Below are positions 9,632 to 17,799 of a DNA stretch of 64,000 nucleotides, piece after piece. Each line of letters opens with the position of its first letter. Position 1 is the stretch's first letter. Source of the stretch: Pseudoalteromonas amylolytica. Lineage in GTDB: Bacteria; Pseudomonadota; Gammaproteobacteria; Enterobacterales; Alteromonadaceae. The stretch spans positions 131,468 to 195,467 of the forward strand of contig NZ_MKJU01000027.1 in assembly GCF_001854605.1 (NCBI RefSeq), written 5' to 3'. Under the pieces are notes generated by a model. That model ran no database searches. It saw nothing but the letters and a program-made list of their open reading frames with translations, and had not been told where the DNA came from. A program made the translations under genes and the position numbers.

Positions 9632-12238
9632 ATGAGCAATAACCATCCTAAGTTGCTTTCTTTATTTTGTATTATGGCAATGACCACCACCGCTTATGCT
9701 GAAGTTCAAGAACAAACATCCATTGAAACGATCACCGTCACCGGTTCACGTATTAAACGATCGGTACAGTCAGAAAGTTCGTCACCTATTTCAAGTACAG
9801 AATTGAGCGATCTTGCGGATATTGGGGCCAATGACGTACGTGACCTTATTGAGGTTTTACCCTTCAACGCAGGCTCACAGAATAACTCAGACAATTTAAC
9901 GCAAAACTTTACGGTGGGTACCTCAAACGTCAATCTACGCGGTCTAGGTGTATCTTCAACCTTAGTGCTACTCAATGGTATTCGTCAGGTTACATCCGCC
10001 GTTGTAACCGACCAAGGAGCGAGCTTTGTTGATACGGCCTCTTTGGTGCCTGCGCTGGCTATCAAACGCGTTGAGATACTCAAAGATGGTGCTTCGGCAA
10101 TTTATGGTTCGGATGCGGTTGCGGGGGTTGTTAACTTTATTACCCGAGATGATCTCGAGGGCGCCGAAGTACAATACGAGTATCGTACTCGATGGAGTGA
10201 GGGTAGCCAAGATGAGACCAAAATAGACTTTGCTTATGGTGGGTATGTGGGAGATTCTGCACATATGCTGTTTGCAGTGAGCTTTTTGGAGCGCTCCAGC
10301 TTATTGTTGGATGAGGTCGATTGGGTGAAGCCAGCAACCAGTAGCTTTGGTAATCCCGGCAGCTTTGTGATCCCCTCATTAGCCGATGAAAATAACCCAA
10401 ATGGCTTGACCGTTGCGGATCCGAATTGTGAGGCTAACGGTGGAAGCGTGTCGCAGAGTTCTAACGATAACTCCTTCTGCTTGTTTGATTTTGCACCTCA
10501 GATCACCGCTGTTCCTAATGAAGATAGGCTACAGGCGTATGCACGCGCACTGTGGGATTGGAGTGATACGACTAGAATGTGGGCGGAATTTGGCTATGCG
10601 CGCAATAAAATCAGTCGTGAAGTATCTCCCAGCTTTCCAGTGCTTAATGCGCCCAGTGTATTGGTCTCTCACCCTGATAACCCATATGAAGAAGATGTAT
10701 TCTTTCGTGGCAGGCCTTATGGGGTGGGCAAACCTACCGAGATCAATTATTACGACCATACCACATCTCGTTTCGCCTTTGGTGTCGACGGTGAAATAAG
10801 TGATGGCATCTATTGGCAGGCTTCCTTTGTGGCTGCGGCAAATGATGCGTTGGTTAACCCAAGAGATGTTATTACTGATAATTTTCAGGCTGCACTGCAT
10901 GGTTTTGGTGGCAACAAATGTAACGGTACAACCGCGTCTGAGGCTGGGGTAGGAGAGTGTTATTATTTCAATCCATTTGATCCACAAGACCCAAATAATG
11001 AGCTACTGAGAGACTTTATCATTGGTGACTATATTGGCGATGCTGAGTCCGAAATGCGCGTCTTCGAAGCGGTTATAACGGGAGACTCATTGTTTGAAGT
11101 GGCAGGAGGGGATGTGGGTTACGCCATCGGGATACAGTACCGTGATGAGTCGATCACCAATGTGTATGACTCGTTTACACAACAGGATAGCTTTGCATTT
11201 CTTATAGGTAATCAGAACTTTACAGGTGAGCGTGATGTAAAAGCTGTGTTTGCCGAAGTACTTATGCCAATCACTGAAAATCTAGAAATAGGTGCAGCGG
11301 TGAGATATGAGGACTACGGTGATTTTGGTGGTGACACCACTAATCCCAAATTTTCATTCTTGTGGCTGGCGAGCGATACGCTCTCGCTTAGAGGCACTTT
11401 TAGTACTTCCTTTAGAGCGCCATCCGTACACCAATTGCAAGGCGTACAGACTAATTTTGCTAACATCACTGACCCAGAAGATGGATCAACCACCTTTGGG
11501 GGAAACCGCACCATAGGAGACCCTGATCTGGTGCCCGAAACCTCAGAAGCGCTTAATCTAGGTCTCACATATAGCTATGATGAATATGCATTTGATATCG
11601 ACTATTGGGATTTCTCATTTGAAGATGTACTCACCAGAGAAAGCCACCAAGCAGTGGTGAATGCTAATCCGAATGACCCTACACGCGTGATCAGAACATC
11701 AGCTGGCACCATTTCAATCGTCAATACTAAGTTTGTTAACGCCGAGGCAATAGACACATCAGGAATCGATATAAACGCCTCAACGATTTATCAAAGTGAC
11801 TTTGGGGATTTCTCTCCACAATTAACAGCAACTTATCTACTGCGTTACGATTTGATGGATGCCAGCGGGCAAACCACCGATGGACTCGGTCAACTCAACC
11901 TCAATACCGTGGGCAATCCATCACCACGCTTACGAGGCAGCATAGGCTTAAACTGGTCAAACGGCATACATCGCGCCAATGTTTTTATTAGGCATGTAGC
12001 GAGCTACAACAATGATGTGAGCGATGAGTCAATTGATGCCTTTAATACACTCGATGTGCAATACAGTGTGAATATGGGGCAAGTGCTCAAAGGCGACTCT
12101 GAAACTAAACTGACGCTTGGCGTTATCAACGTTACCGATGAAGCGCCACCCTATGTTGCGGTTGCGGGCAGTTATGACCCTCGCACAGGTGACCCAAGAG
12201 GACGTCGTGCCTATGCAAAACTACAGATCAGCTTCTAA
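9632..12238 (+). CDS. TonB-dependent outer-membrane receptor
   Basis: 868 residues from ATG 9632, which is 5 nt after an AAGGGGA ribosome site (an ATG three bases earlier is too close). Signal peptide about 1-23. The N-terminal plug (about 35-170) begins with a TonB-box-like ETITVTGSRIKR, then LIEVLPFN, NLRGLG, VLLNGIR and VEILKDGASAIYGSDAVAGVVN. The remainder is the 22-stranded barrel type, ending in a C-terminal Phe (YAKLQISF) as recognised by BAM. The sequence resembles the large non-siderophore group that takes up saccharides or peptides; the substrate is not identifiable. A solute-binding protein gene follows 80 bp downstream on the same strand. Confidence 0.93.
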   Translation: MSNNHPKLLSLFCIMAMTTTAYAEVQEQTSIETITVTGSRIKRSVQSESSSPISSTELSDLADIGANDVRDLIEVLPFNAGSQNNSDNLTQNFTVGTSNVNLRGLGVSSTLVLLNGIRQVTSAVVTDQGASFVDTASLVPALAIKRVEILKDGASAIYGSDAVAGVVNFITRDDLEGAEVQYEYRTRWSEGSQDETKIDFAYGGYVGDSAHMLFAVSFLERSSLLLDEVDWVKPATSSFGNPGSFVIPSLADENNPNGLTVADPNCEANGGSVSQSSNDNSFCLFDFAPQITAVPNEDRLQAYARALWDWSDTTRMWAEFGYARNKISREVSPSFPVLNAPSVLVSHPDNPYEEDVFFRGRPYGVGKPTEINYYDHTTSRFAFGVDGEISDGIYWQASFVAAANDALVNPRDVITDNFQAALHGFGGNKCNGTTASEAGVGECYYFNPFDPQDPNNELLRDFIIGDYIGDAESEMRVFEAVITGDSLFEVAGGDVGYAIGIQYRDESITNVYDSFTQQDSFAFLIGNQNFTGERDVKAVFAEVLMPITENLEIGAAVRYEDYGDFGGDTTNPKFSFLWLASDTLSLRGTFSTSFRAPSVHQLQGVQTNFANITDPEDGSTTFGGNRTIGDPDLVPETSEALNLGLTYSYDEYAFDIDYWDFSFEDVLTRESHQAVVNANPNDPTRVIRTSAGTISIVNTKFVNAEAIDTSGIDINASTIYQSDFGDFSPQLTATYLLRYDLMDASGQTTDGLGQLNLNTVGNPSPRLRGSIGLNWSNGIHRANVFIRHVASYNNDVSDESIDAFNTLDVQYSVNMGQVLKGDSETKLTLGVINVTDEAPPYVAVAGSYDPRTGDPRGRRAYAKLQISF

Positions 12239-12318
12239 TTCATTGAGGGCCGATTGGTTGTCGAGCAGTGAGTATGTGCAAGTGGTTTGGCACAATAGAG
12301 TCACAAGAGAAGCTAGAT

Positions 12319-13131
12319 ATGGCTGGTAAATTAATCTTCTCGGCGGTGTTTTTGATGGGGCTGTTGTGGCCCCTAGCAGCGCAGGAGCGGGTAATTCGCT
12401 TGGTGACGCTAGAGTATCCACCCTATGAGTTTCAGGGGGCACAGGATGCAAGTGGTATTGCAGTCGAAATTGTTCGTGAAGCGTTTGGTCGTATCGATCA
12501 ACCTTTTTCGATTCAGTTTTTGCCGTGGGGGCGTGCTATCAGAGAAGTTAAAAATGGTCGGGTGGATGGCATATTTACCATTTATAAAACACCAGAGCGG
12601 GAAACCTTTATGAGCTATTCCAAGGAAGTTTTGGTGCAACAGTCCATAGGTTTTTTTGCTCGCAAAGAATATCCAATTTACTTTGATGGGCGCATTGCGT
12701 CGTTGTCTCCTTATCGTATTGGAATTGTAAGAAAAGTCAGCTATGGCGAAGAAATAGATGCGGCGCTGGCCAAAGGCGTGTTAGAAAATATTGTAACCAC
12801 AGATACTGGAATTAACAGTTTTAAGCTATTACTAGCAGATAGAGTGGATGTGGTGATCAGTAACCAACTCGGCGGTTTGGAGATACTCAAGCAGTTAGGT
12901 ATAGAAGATAAAATTCGCCAAGTCCCTTCTTATGACTACGACATACCAAGTTATATTGCATTTGCAAAAGAGCCTTATTTGGAAGGGGTTAAACAACGTC
13001 TAGACATCGCCATCAGAGCAATGAAAGAAGATGGTTCTTACCAGAAAATAATCGCAGAGTATTTGCAGCATTACCGAAGTATTAAACCTGTGATAAGCAC
13101 GCCAGTTGGGTCTGCTCAGTCGGTCAATTAG
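12319..13131 (+). CDS. Orphan periplasmic solute-binding protein (SBP_bac_3 type)
   Basis: 270 residues from ATG 12319, where a signal peptide starts (MAGKLIFSAVFLMGLLWPLAA); a GTG 17 codons earlier would spoil it. Features of amino-acid-type binding proteins: RLVTLEYPPYEF, GIAVEIVREAF, LPWGRAIREVKNGRVDGIFT, ERETFMSYS. No permease or ATPase gene is nearby, so it may serve as a sensor or as a periplasmic shuttle rather than as part of an ABC importer. A chemotaxis receptor gene follows 45 bp downstream, suggesting a ligand-sensing partnership (inference). Confidence 0.85.
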   Translation: MAGKLIFSAVFLMGLLWPLAAQERVIRLVTLEYPPYEFQGAQDASGIAVEIVREAFGRIDQPFSIQFLPWGRAIREVKNGRVDGIFTIYKTPERETFMSYSKEVLVQQSIGFFARKEYPIYFDGRIASLSPYRIGIVRKVSYGEEIDAALAKGVLENIVTTDTGINSFKLLLADRVDVVISNQLGGLEILKQLGIEDKIRQVPSYDYDIPSYIAFAKEPYLEGVKQRLDIAIRAMKEDGSYQKIIAEYLQHYRSIKPVISTPVGSAQSVN

Positions 13132-13176
13132 TTTAGCACAGGAGCAGGGCAAGCGCTTTGTACGAGGAACAAAAGC

Positions 13177-14842
13177 ATGAAACTCACCATAAAGTCCAGA
13201 CTGATATTATTGTCTTTGATCCCTATTATCATCATTTCGTCTGTTGTGATTACGCTCACCTACAGTGAAGCGACTATGCTCAGTGAGGCGCAAGAGGCAT
13301 TAAGTCGCAAAGAAATGATGCGTATGAAGCGAGACGAGCTAAAAGCTTATTTAGAAATTGCCCAAAGCGTGATCAAACCAATCCAAAATGAAGGGCGGCC
13401 ACTAGAGGATGTGATCACCCTATTGAAAAACGTTAAATTTGGAGAGTCAGGTTACTTATTTGCGTTTAGAAGTGATGGTACGCGGGTGATGCAAGGAGAT
13501 AGCGATCAGGGAATTGGCAAAAACTTCATTGATTTAAAAGATAAAAGAGGAAATTATCTGGTTCAAGATATCATCGACTCGGCGAAAAGTGGCGATGGTT
13601 ATTCTGTGTATTACTTTCCGAAACCGGATCAAACCGAGGCTATCCCCAAGTTGGCGTATAGTATTTATTTACCCGACTGGGACCTTATCGTTGGCACTGG
13701 GTTTTACACCGAGGATGTGGATGCGTTTGCTTAAATCTATGCGTGAGAAGAACGATAAGCAGGTGGTAAAAAGTATTCGTGATATCTTGTTGTTTACACT
13801 CATTATTTCGATCGTAGTGGGTATATTTGGTTTGCTGATCAGCAAGAGTATCACCGTGCCATTATCGAAGTTTGAAGATACCATAGATATTTTTGCCGCC
13901 AGAGACGCGGACTTAACCGCGCGTATTCCAGATTTTACTTTACCTGAGTTTGATAGCTTGAGCCGCAATTTCAATATTTTTCTCGGCCAGTTACACGCAT
14001 TGATCATTAAGGTTGCTAAGCTGACCAACGAAGTGGTTAATGAAACCAAACAAATCGCAACGGCCTCTTCTGAAATAAATTCGTTGTTGATGCGCCAACA
14101 GTCTGAGACCGAAATGATAGCAACCGCAATGACACAGCTCAGCGCTTCTGCTGAAGAAATCTCTCGCAATGCTAACGAAGCGGCAAACTCAGCAAAAAAT
14201 GCCAACCGCAGCGCCGATGATACGCAAAACTCGGTCGATGAAGCGACTGATTCAGTGAATACCTTGGCGCAGAAGCTTGACCAAGCCAGTGATGTAATTT
14301 TAAAGCTCGAAGGTGATGTAAAAAATATCTCAAGCTCGTTATCAATCATTCAAGAAATTGCCGAGCAAACTAACTTATTAGCACTTAATGCAGCTATTGA
14401 AGCAGCTCGAGCAGGCGAGCAAGGTCGAGGGTTTGCGGTGGTTGCTGATGAAGTGCGTGAGCTTGCCACGCGCACGCAAAAAAGTGCAGCACAAATATTA
14501 GGTGTGATAAAGACGCTGACTGATGGCTCGAAAGACGCAGTACAAGCTATGGACTCTAGTAAGAGTTTTAGTGCGCTAACGGTTGATAAGGCCGCCAGTG
14601 CATCCGAATCCTTACAAAATATTGTGCAGTTTATTCACGAAATTCTAAATGTTAATGAGCACATTGCCAGCGCGACAAAAGAGCAAAATATCGTGGATAA
14701 AGAGATCAGCGAGAGAACTGAGTCCATCTCTGAACACTCCAAAGAGTCTGCGGCTATAGGGGATCGGAATTTGGAAATTAGCTCCAAGCTCAGTGAGAAA
14801 GCGGGGGAGTTAGCTGCGATTGTGAATCGCTTTAAAATATAG
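13177..14842 (+). pseudogene. Methyl-accepting chemotaxis protein (sCache-HAMP-MCP signal), interrupted by a frameshift
   Basis: Two frames together make one complete receptor of about 555 residues. Frame 1 (13177-13734) encodes TM1 and a single-Cache sensor (ESGYLFAF, VGTGFY) and hits TAA at 13732. The +1 frame, usable from about 13730 to 14842, encodes TM2 ([18 protein letters not shown]), HAMP and the MCP signalling hairpin with the conserved tip [19 protein letters not shown]. Removing one base in GCGTTTGCTTAAA joins them without loss of conserved sequence. Either a real one-base insertion has inactivated the receptor or this is an assembly error. The start has a GAGGAA ribosome site. It lies just after a solute-binding protein gene. 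Confidence 0.85.
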
Positions 14843-14893
14843 TCATCATTGTACAAAGCAAGTGCCAAGGCGGCAGAGAATGGGAAGATAACC

Positions 14894-16111
14894 ATGCTAA
14901 AAAGATTAAATAACTATGGACCTGGTGTTATTGTGACAGCGGCGTTTATTGGTCCGGGCACGATTACCGCATGCACACTTGCAGGCGCGCAGTATGGCTA
15001 CGTTTTACTTTGGGCACTGGTGTTTGCAACGGTTGCAACCATTATTTTACAAGAAATGTCGGCGCGAGTGGGGATAGTGACGCAAAAAGGGTTGGGTGAA
15101 GTGATTAATCACTCACTTCATGATTCTATATGGAAGTGGCCATTGTTTGCGCTGATCATTGTCGCCATATGTATCGGAAATGCGGCCTATGAGGCTGGCA
15201 ACCTAGTGGGGGCTGCGCTCGGTATTGAAGCAATCACCAACCCCAATAAATGGATTTTTAGGGGCTCTATCATTGCTTTGACGGCAATTGGCGCGGTGAT
15301 CTTAATGCAAGGTACTTATCGGCAAATAGAGCGTATTTTGATTACTTTGGTGTGTGTGATGGCACTGGCATTTATCGTCACCTTCTTTTTGGTCAAGCCA
15401 GACCTTACCCAGCTATTTAAAGGGCTTGTCATGCCTGCAATTCCTGAGGGGAGCTTGCTGACGGTGATAGCGCTGATTGGCACCACTGTGGTGCCTTACA
15501 ATTTGTTTTTACATGCATCGACTGCCAAATCTCATTGGTCTAAACCCGAAGATATTCCAAAGGCTCGCTCAGATACGATAGTCTCTATTGGTTTAGGGGG
15601 GCTGATCGCGATTTTAGTGACCTCTACTGCGGCCGCCAGTATTTTTACGTTTGGGCTGAGCGTCAATAACGCACTGGATATGGCAGTGATCTTTGAGCCG
15701 ACTTTTGGCAGCCTTTCAAAATATTTGTTGGGCATAGGCTTATTCTCAGCGGGGCTAAGCAGCGTGATCACGGCACCGTTGGCAACAGGGTATGTGATCT
15801 CTGAGATTTTGCAGTTAAAAGGAGATGTGAATTCTAAATCTTTTAGACTGATCACTATAAGTATCGTTGTGATCGGGGCTGTTTTATCAATGGCCGATGT
15901 TAAACCGATTCAAATCATCATTCTTGCCCAGTTTGCTAATGGTTTATTGCTACCCATTATTGCTATGTTTTTATTGTACGCGATGAACAATAGACAGCTG
16001 CTTGGCCGTCATGCTAATACCAAATGGTCTAACTTTCTTGGCTTTTCGGTGCTTATTTTTACCGCCGTTTTAGGCGTAAGGTTGATAGCTAAGGCACTTG
16101 GTTTGTATTAA
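14894..16111 (+). CDS. Nramp-fold (SLC11-like) transporter lacking canonical metal motifs
   Basis: 405 residues from ATG 14894 (GGGAAG ribosome site upstream), about 11 TM segments, clearly of the Nramp family (GPGVIVTAAFIGPGT, ALVFATVATIILQEMSARVG, NAAYEAGNLVGAA). The TM1 metal-binding DPGN is replaced by GPGT (20-23), and the TM6 MPHN by VPYN (200-203). Family knowledge says the Asp, Asn and Met of these motifs bind Mn/Fe, so classical MntH function is doubtful. Magnesium (as in Nramp-related magnesium transporters) or another substrate is possible. It starts 51 bp after the frameshifted MCP gene. Confidence 0.85.
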   Translation: MLKRLNNYGPGVIVTAAFIGPGTITACTLAGAQYGYVLLWALVFATVATIILQEMSARVGIVTQKGLGEVINHSLHDSIWKWPLFALIIVAICIGNAAYEAGNLVGAALGIEAITNPNKWIFRGSIIALTAIGAVILMQGTYRQIERILITLVCVMALAFIVTFFLVKPDLTQLFKGLVMPAIPEGSLLTVIALIGTTVVPYNLFLHASTAKSHWSKPEDIPKARSDTIVSIGLGGLIAILVTSTAAASIFTFGLSVNNALDMAVIFEPTFGSLSKYLLGIGLFSAGLSSVITAPLATGYVISEILQLKGDVNSKSFRLITISIVVIGAVLSMADVKPIQIIILAQFANGLLLPIIAMFLLYAMNNRQLLGRHANTKWSNFLGFSVLIFTAVLGVRLIAKALGLY

Positions 16112-16155
16112 CTGACATACTTATTGGACCTTGTGTGAAATAGCCATTCATTTTA

Positions 16156-16171
16156 TATAAGTGCACTTATA
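16156..16171. other. 16-bp perfect palindrome between convergent genes
   Basis: TATAAGTGCACTTATA is fully self-complementary and lies in the 92-bp gap between the convergent Nramp-like and split-barrel genes. It could be a binding site or a weak bidirectional terminator; there is no T-tract on either side long enough to decide. Confidence 0.4.
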
Positions 16172-16203
16172 ATGTTTGCAAATACTTACTAACTCAAGGT
16201 GTG

Positions 16204-16695
16204 CTAACGGGTCATTTTCCCAATATTCACTGCTTTCACTTCCGTGATAGTTATATCGCGAACATGGCGCATGGATTGCCACATCAATCTGTGGCCTTTG
16301 GTAAACCGCAATAGCCTTACACGTCTTTGCCAGCGCTGAATCTCTTCATCGGTAGCGAGTCTTAACGGTCCAAGTTGACCTGCCAGTCGCACTGCTGGTT
16401 GATGCAAAAACTGCCCTTTTAATAATGATTGAAACCAAAACCACTTACTACTATTTACCGCTAAGATGCAGACGTTGGTATTGTGTTTGGCGTTGCTGGG
16501 GAGTTGTTTCGTAAAACGTTCAAAGTAGCAGGCTTGGGCCTGGCCATTGGTTAAAGTGCCTAGCATCAAAGAGCCGATTGGGGTGAGATGTGGTGAGCCA
16601 TTTTCATCTACTGAGGCGATAGCATAATGCAACGAAGAAAATAAAGAAGCCTTACACACGCTTTTGGCACTTTGCCATTGTTGTTCTGAGATCAT
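16204..16695 (-). CDS. Pyridoxamine 5'-phosphate oxidase-like (FMN split-barrel) protein
   Basis: 163 residues from ATG 16695 (MISEQQW), which has an AAGGA ribosome site 8 nt upstream. The first ATG of the frame is 10 codons earlier without one. The split-barrel pattern is visible in HYAIASVDENGSPHLTPIGSLML, then AQACYFERFTKQLPSNAKHNTNVCILA and the C-terminal RLAGQLGPLRLAT. The family binds FMN, F420 or heme; members of this size are usually general-stress or heme-related oxidoreductases. Conserved HVRDIT near the end resembles the terminal strand of the family. Substrate unknown. Confidence 0.78.
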   Translation of the reverse strand: MISEQQWQSAKSVCKASLFSSLHYAIASVDENGSPHLTPIGSLMLGTLTNGQAQACYFERFTKQLPSNAKHNTNVCILAVNSSKWFWFQSLLKGQFLHQPAVRLAGQLGPLRLATDEEIQRWQRRVRLLRFTKGHRLMWQSMRHVRDITITEVKAVNIGKMTR

Positions 16696-16770
16696 GAGGC
16701 TTCCTTGTTCTGCTTTTAAGTCCATAAAAGCAGAACACCATTACCGAGTCAAATAATGCTTTAATACCAA

Positions 16771-17547
16771 CTATGCGCTGGTGAGTGCACGTTCAGTATA
16801 AAGCTGCTTAACCACCTCACTAAACGCCTCTCCAACTTCTTGATTGGAACTGTCGATAAAGAAATGATCACCTTCAAATAAGGTGAAGGTGTACTCTCCT
16901 GAGAAGTACTTTTGCCAATCTTGTTGCTCCTCGACGGTAATTTCGTCATCCTTGCCAGCAAACACACTCAAGCTACATGGGCTCTTTTCATCGCCAGTAT
17001 ATCGATAGGTGTTTGCCAGCTTGAAGTCAGCACGTAGTACCGGCATGAACAATGTCATCAGTTCTTCATGTTCTAACACCGCAGGAGGCGTGCCATTGAG
17101 GCTTTTCAGTTTGGCTTTGAATGCTTCATCATCTAATAAATGCGTTTTTTCGTGGCTGCGGTCTTTACCTGGGTTTGGACTACCTGAAGCTACAAAGTGG
17201 CATGGTCCGGTCATGCCGTTTAGGCGCATTTTACGCTGTGCTTCGAATGCTACTCTGGCACCCAAACTATGGCCATAAAATACGAAATCGCAGTTTAAAT
17301 GTGGGGCAAGCTCTGTGATCAGCGTATCTGTTAATTCATCCATACATTGTGCTGGTGGTTCACTAATACGCGCGCCCCGTGCTGGCATCTGGATGATGAT
17401 AAGCTCCACAAAGTCTGGCAGTGTATCTTTCCAATCACTGAATGATCTAACGCTACCACCTGCATAAGGGAAACAGATAACTTTGAGTGATGCCTGTGGG
17501 TTAGGCTTAGGAATAAATAGCCATGGGCTGTGTGATGCACTACTCAT
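16771..17547 (-). CDS. Type II thioesterase (GrsT/SrfA-D-like alpha/beta hydrolase)
   Basis: 258 residues. The opening CFPYAGGSVRSFSDW, the QMPARGAR motif, the nucleophile elbow GHSLGA (Ser94), Asp200/201 in FAGKDDEI and His228 in GDHFF form the complete triad of type II thioesterases. These free-standing enzymes remove stalled or misprimed acyl groups from carrier proteins of non-ribosomal peptide or polyketide synthases. None of those synthases is encoded in this window, so the gene is an orphan here. It has its own signals, with divergent cpdB 252 bp away. Confidence 0.9.
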   Translation of the reverse strand: MSSASHSPWLFIPKPNPQASLKVICFPYAGGSVRSFSDWKDTLPDFVELIIIQMPARGARISEPPAQCMDELTDTLITELAPHLNCDFVFYGHSLGARVAFEAQRKMRLNGMTGPCHFVASGSPNPGKDRSHEKTHLLDDEAFKAKLKSLNGTPPAVLEHEELMTLFMPVLRADFKLANTYRYTGDEKSPCSLSVFAGKDDEITVEEQQDWQKYFSGEYTFTLFEGDHFFIDSSNQEVGEAFSEVVKQLYTERALTSA

Positions 17548-17799
17548 TTCTCAATCCTTTTTTATTCTTTTTAAATCAGTTATGCATTTTAGTTTACCTT
17601 GGTGGGCGACAAAATGAAACGTGCAATAATGTCCAAAGTTCAATGCTGATTGGATGAAAATTATCCAAAATTCCTCAATGTGACCGTCCCTAAAAAGTCA
17701 TATTTATTGCACAAATATGCCATGAATAATTCGCTTAATTGTCTTTTTAGATCTCTATAGTACTTGCTCTAATTCTAGATAAATCAAAGAGCAAGGACT

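Noticed and set aside
13589..13730. Early start of the second MCP frame as an independent gene
   Set aside because: Before 13730 this frame gives sequence unlike any MCP; only the part after the frame change is meaningful.
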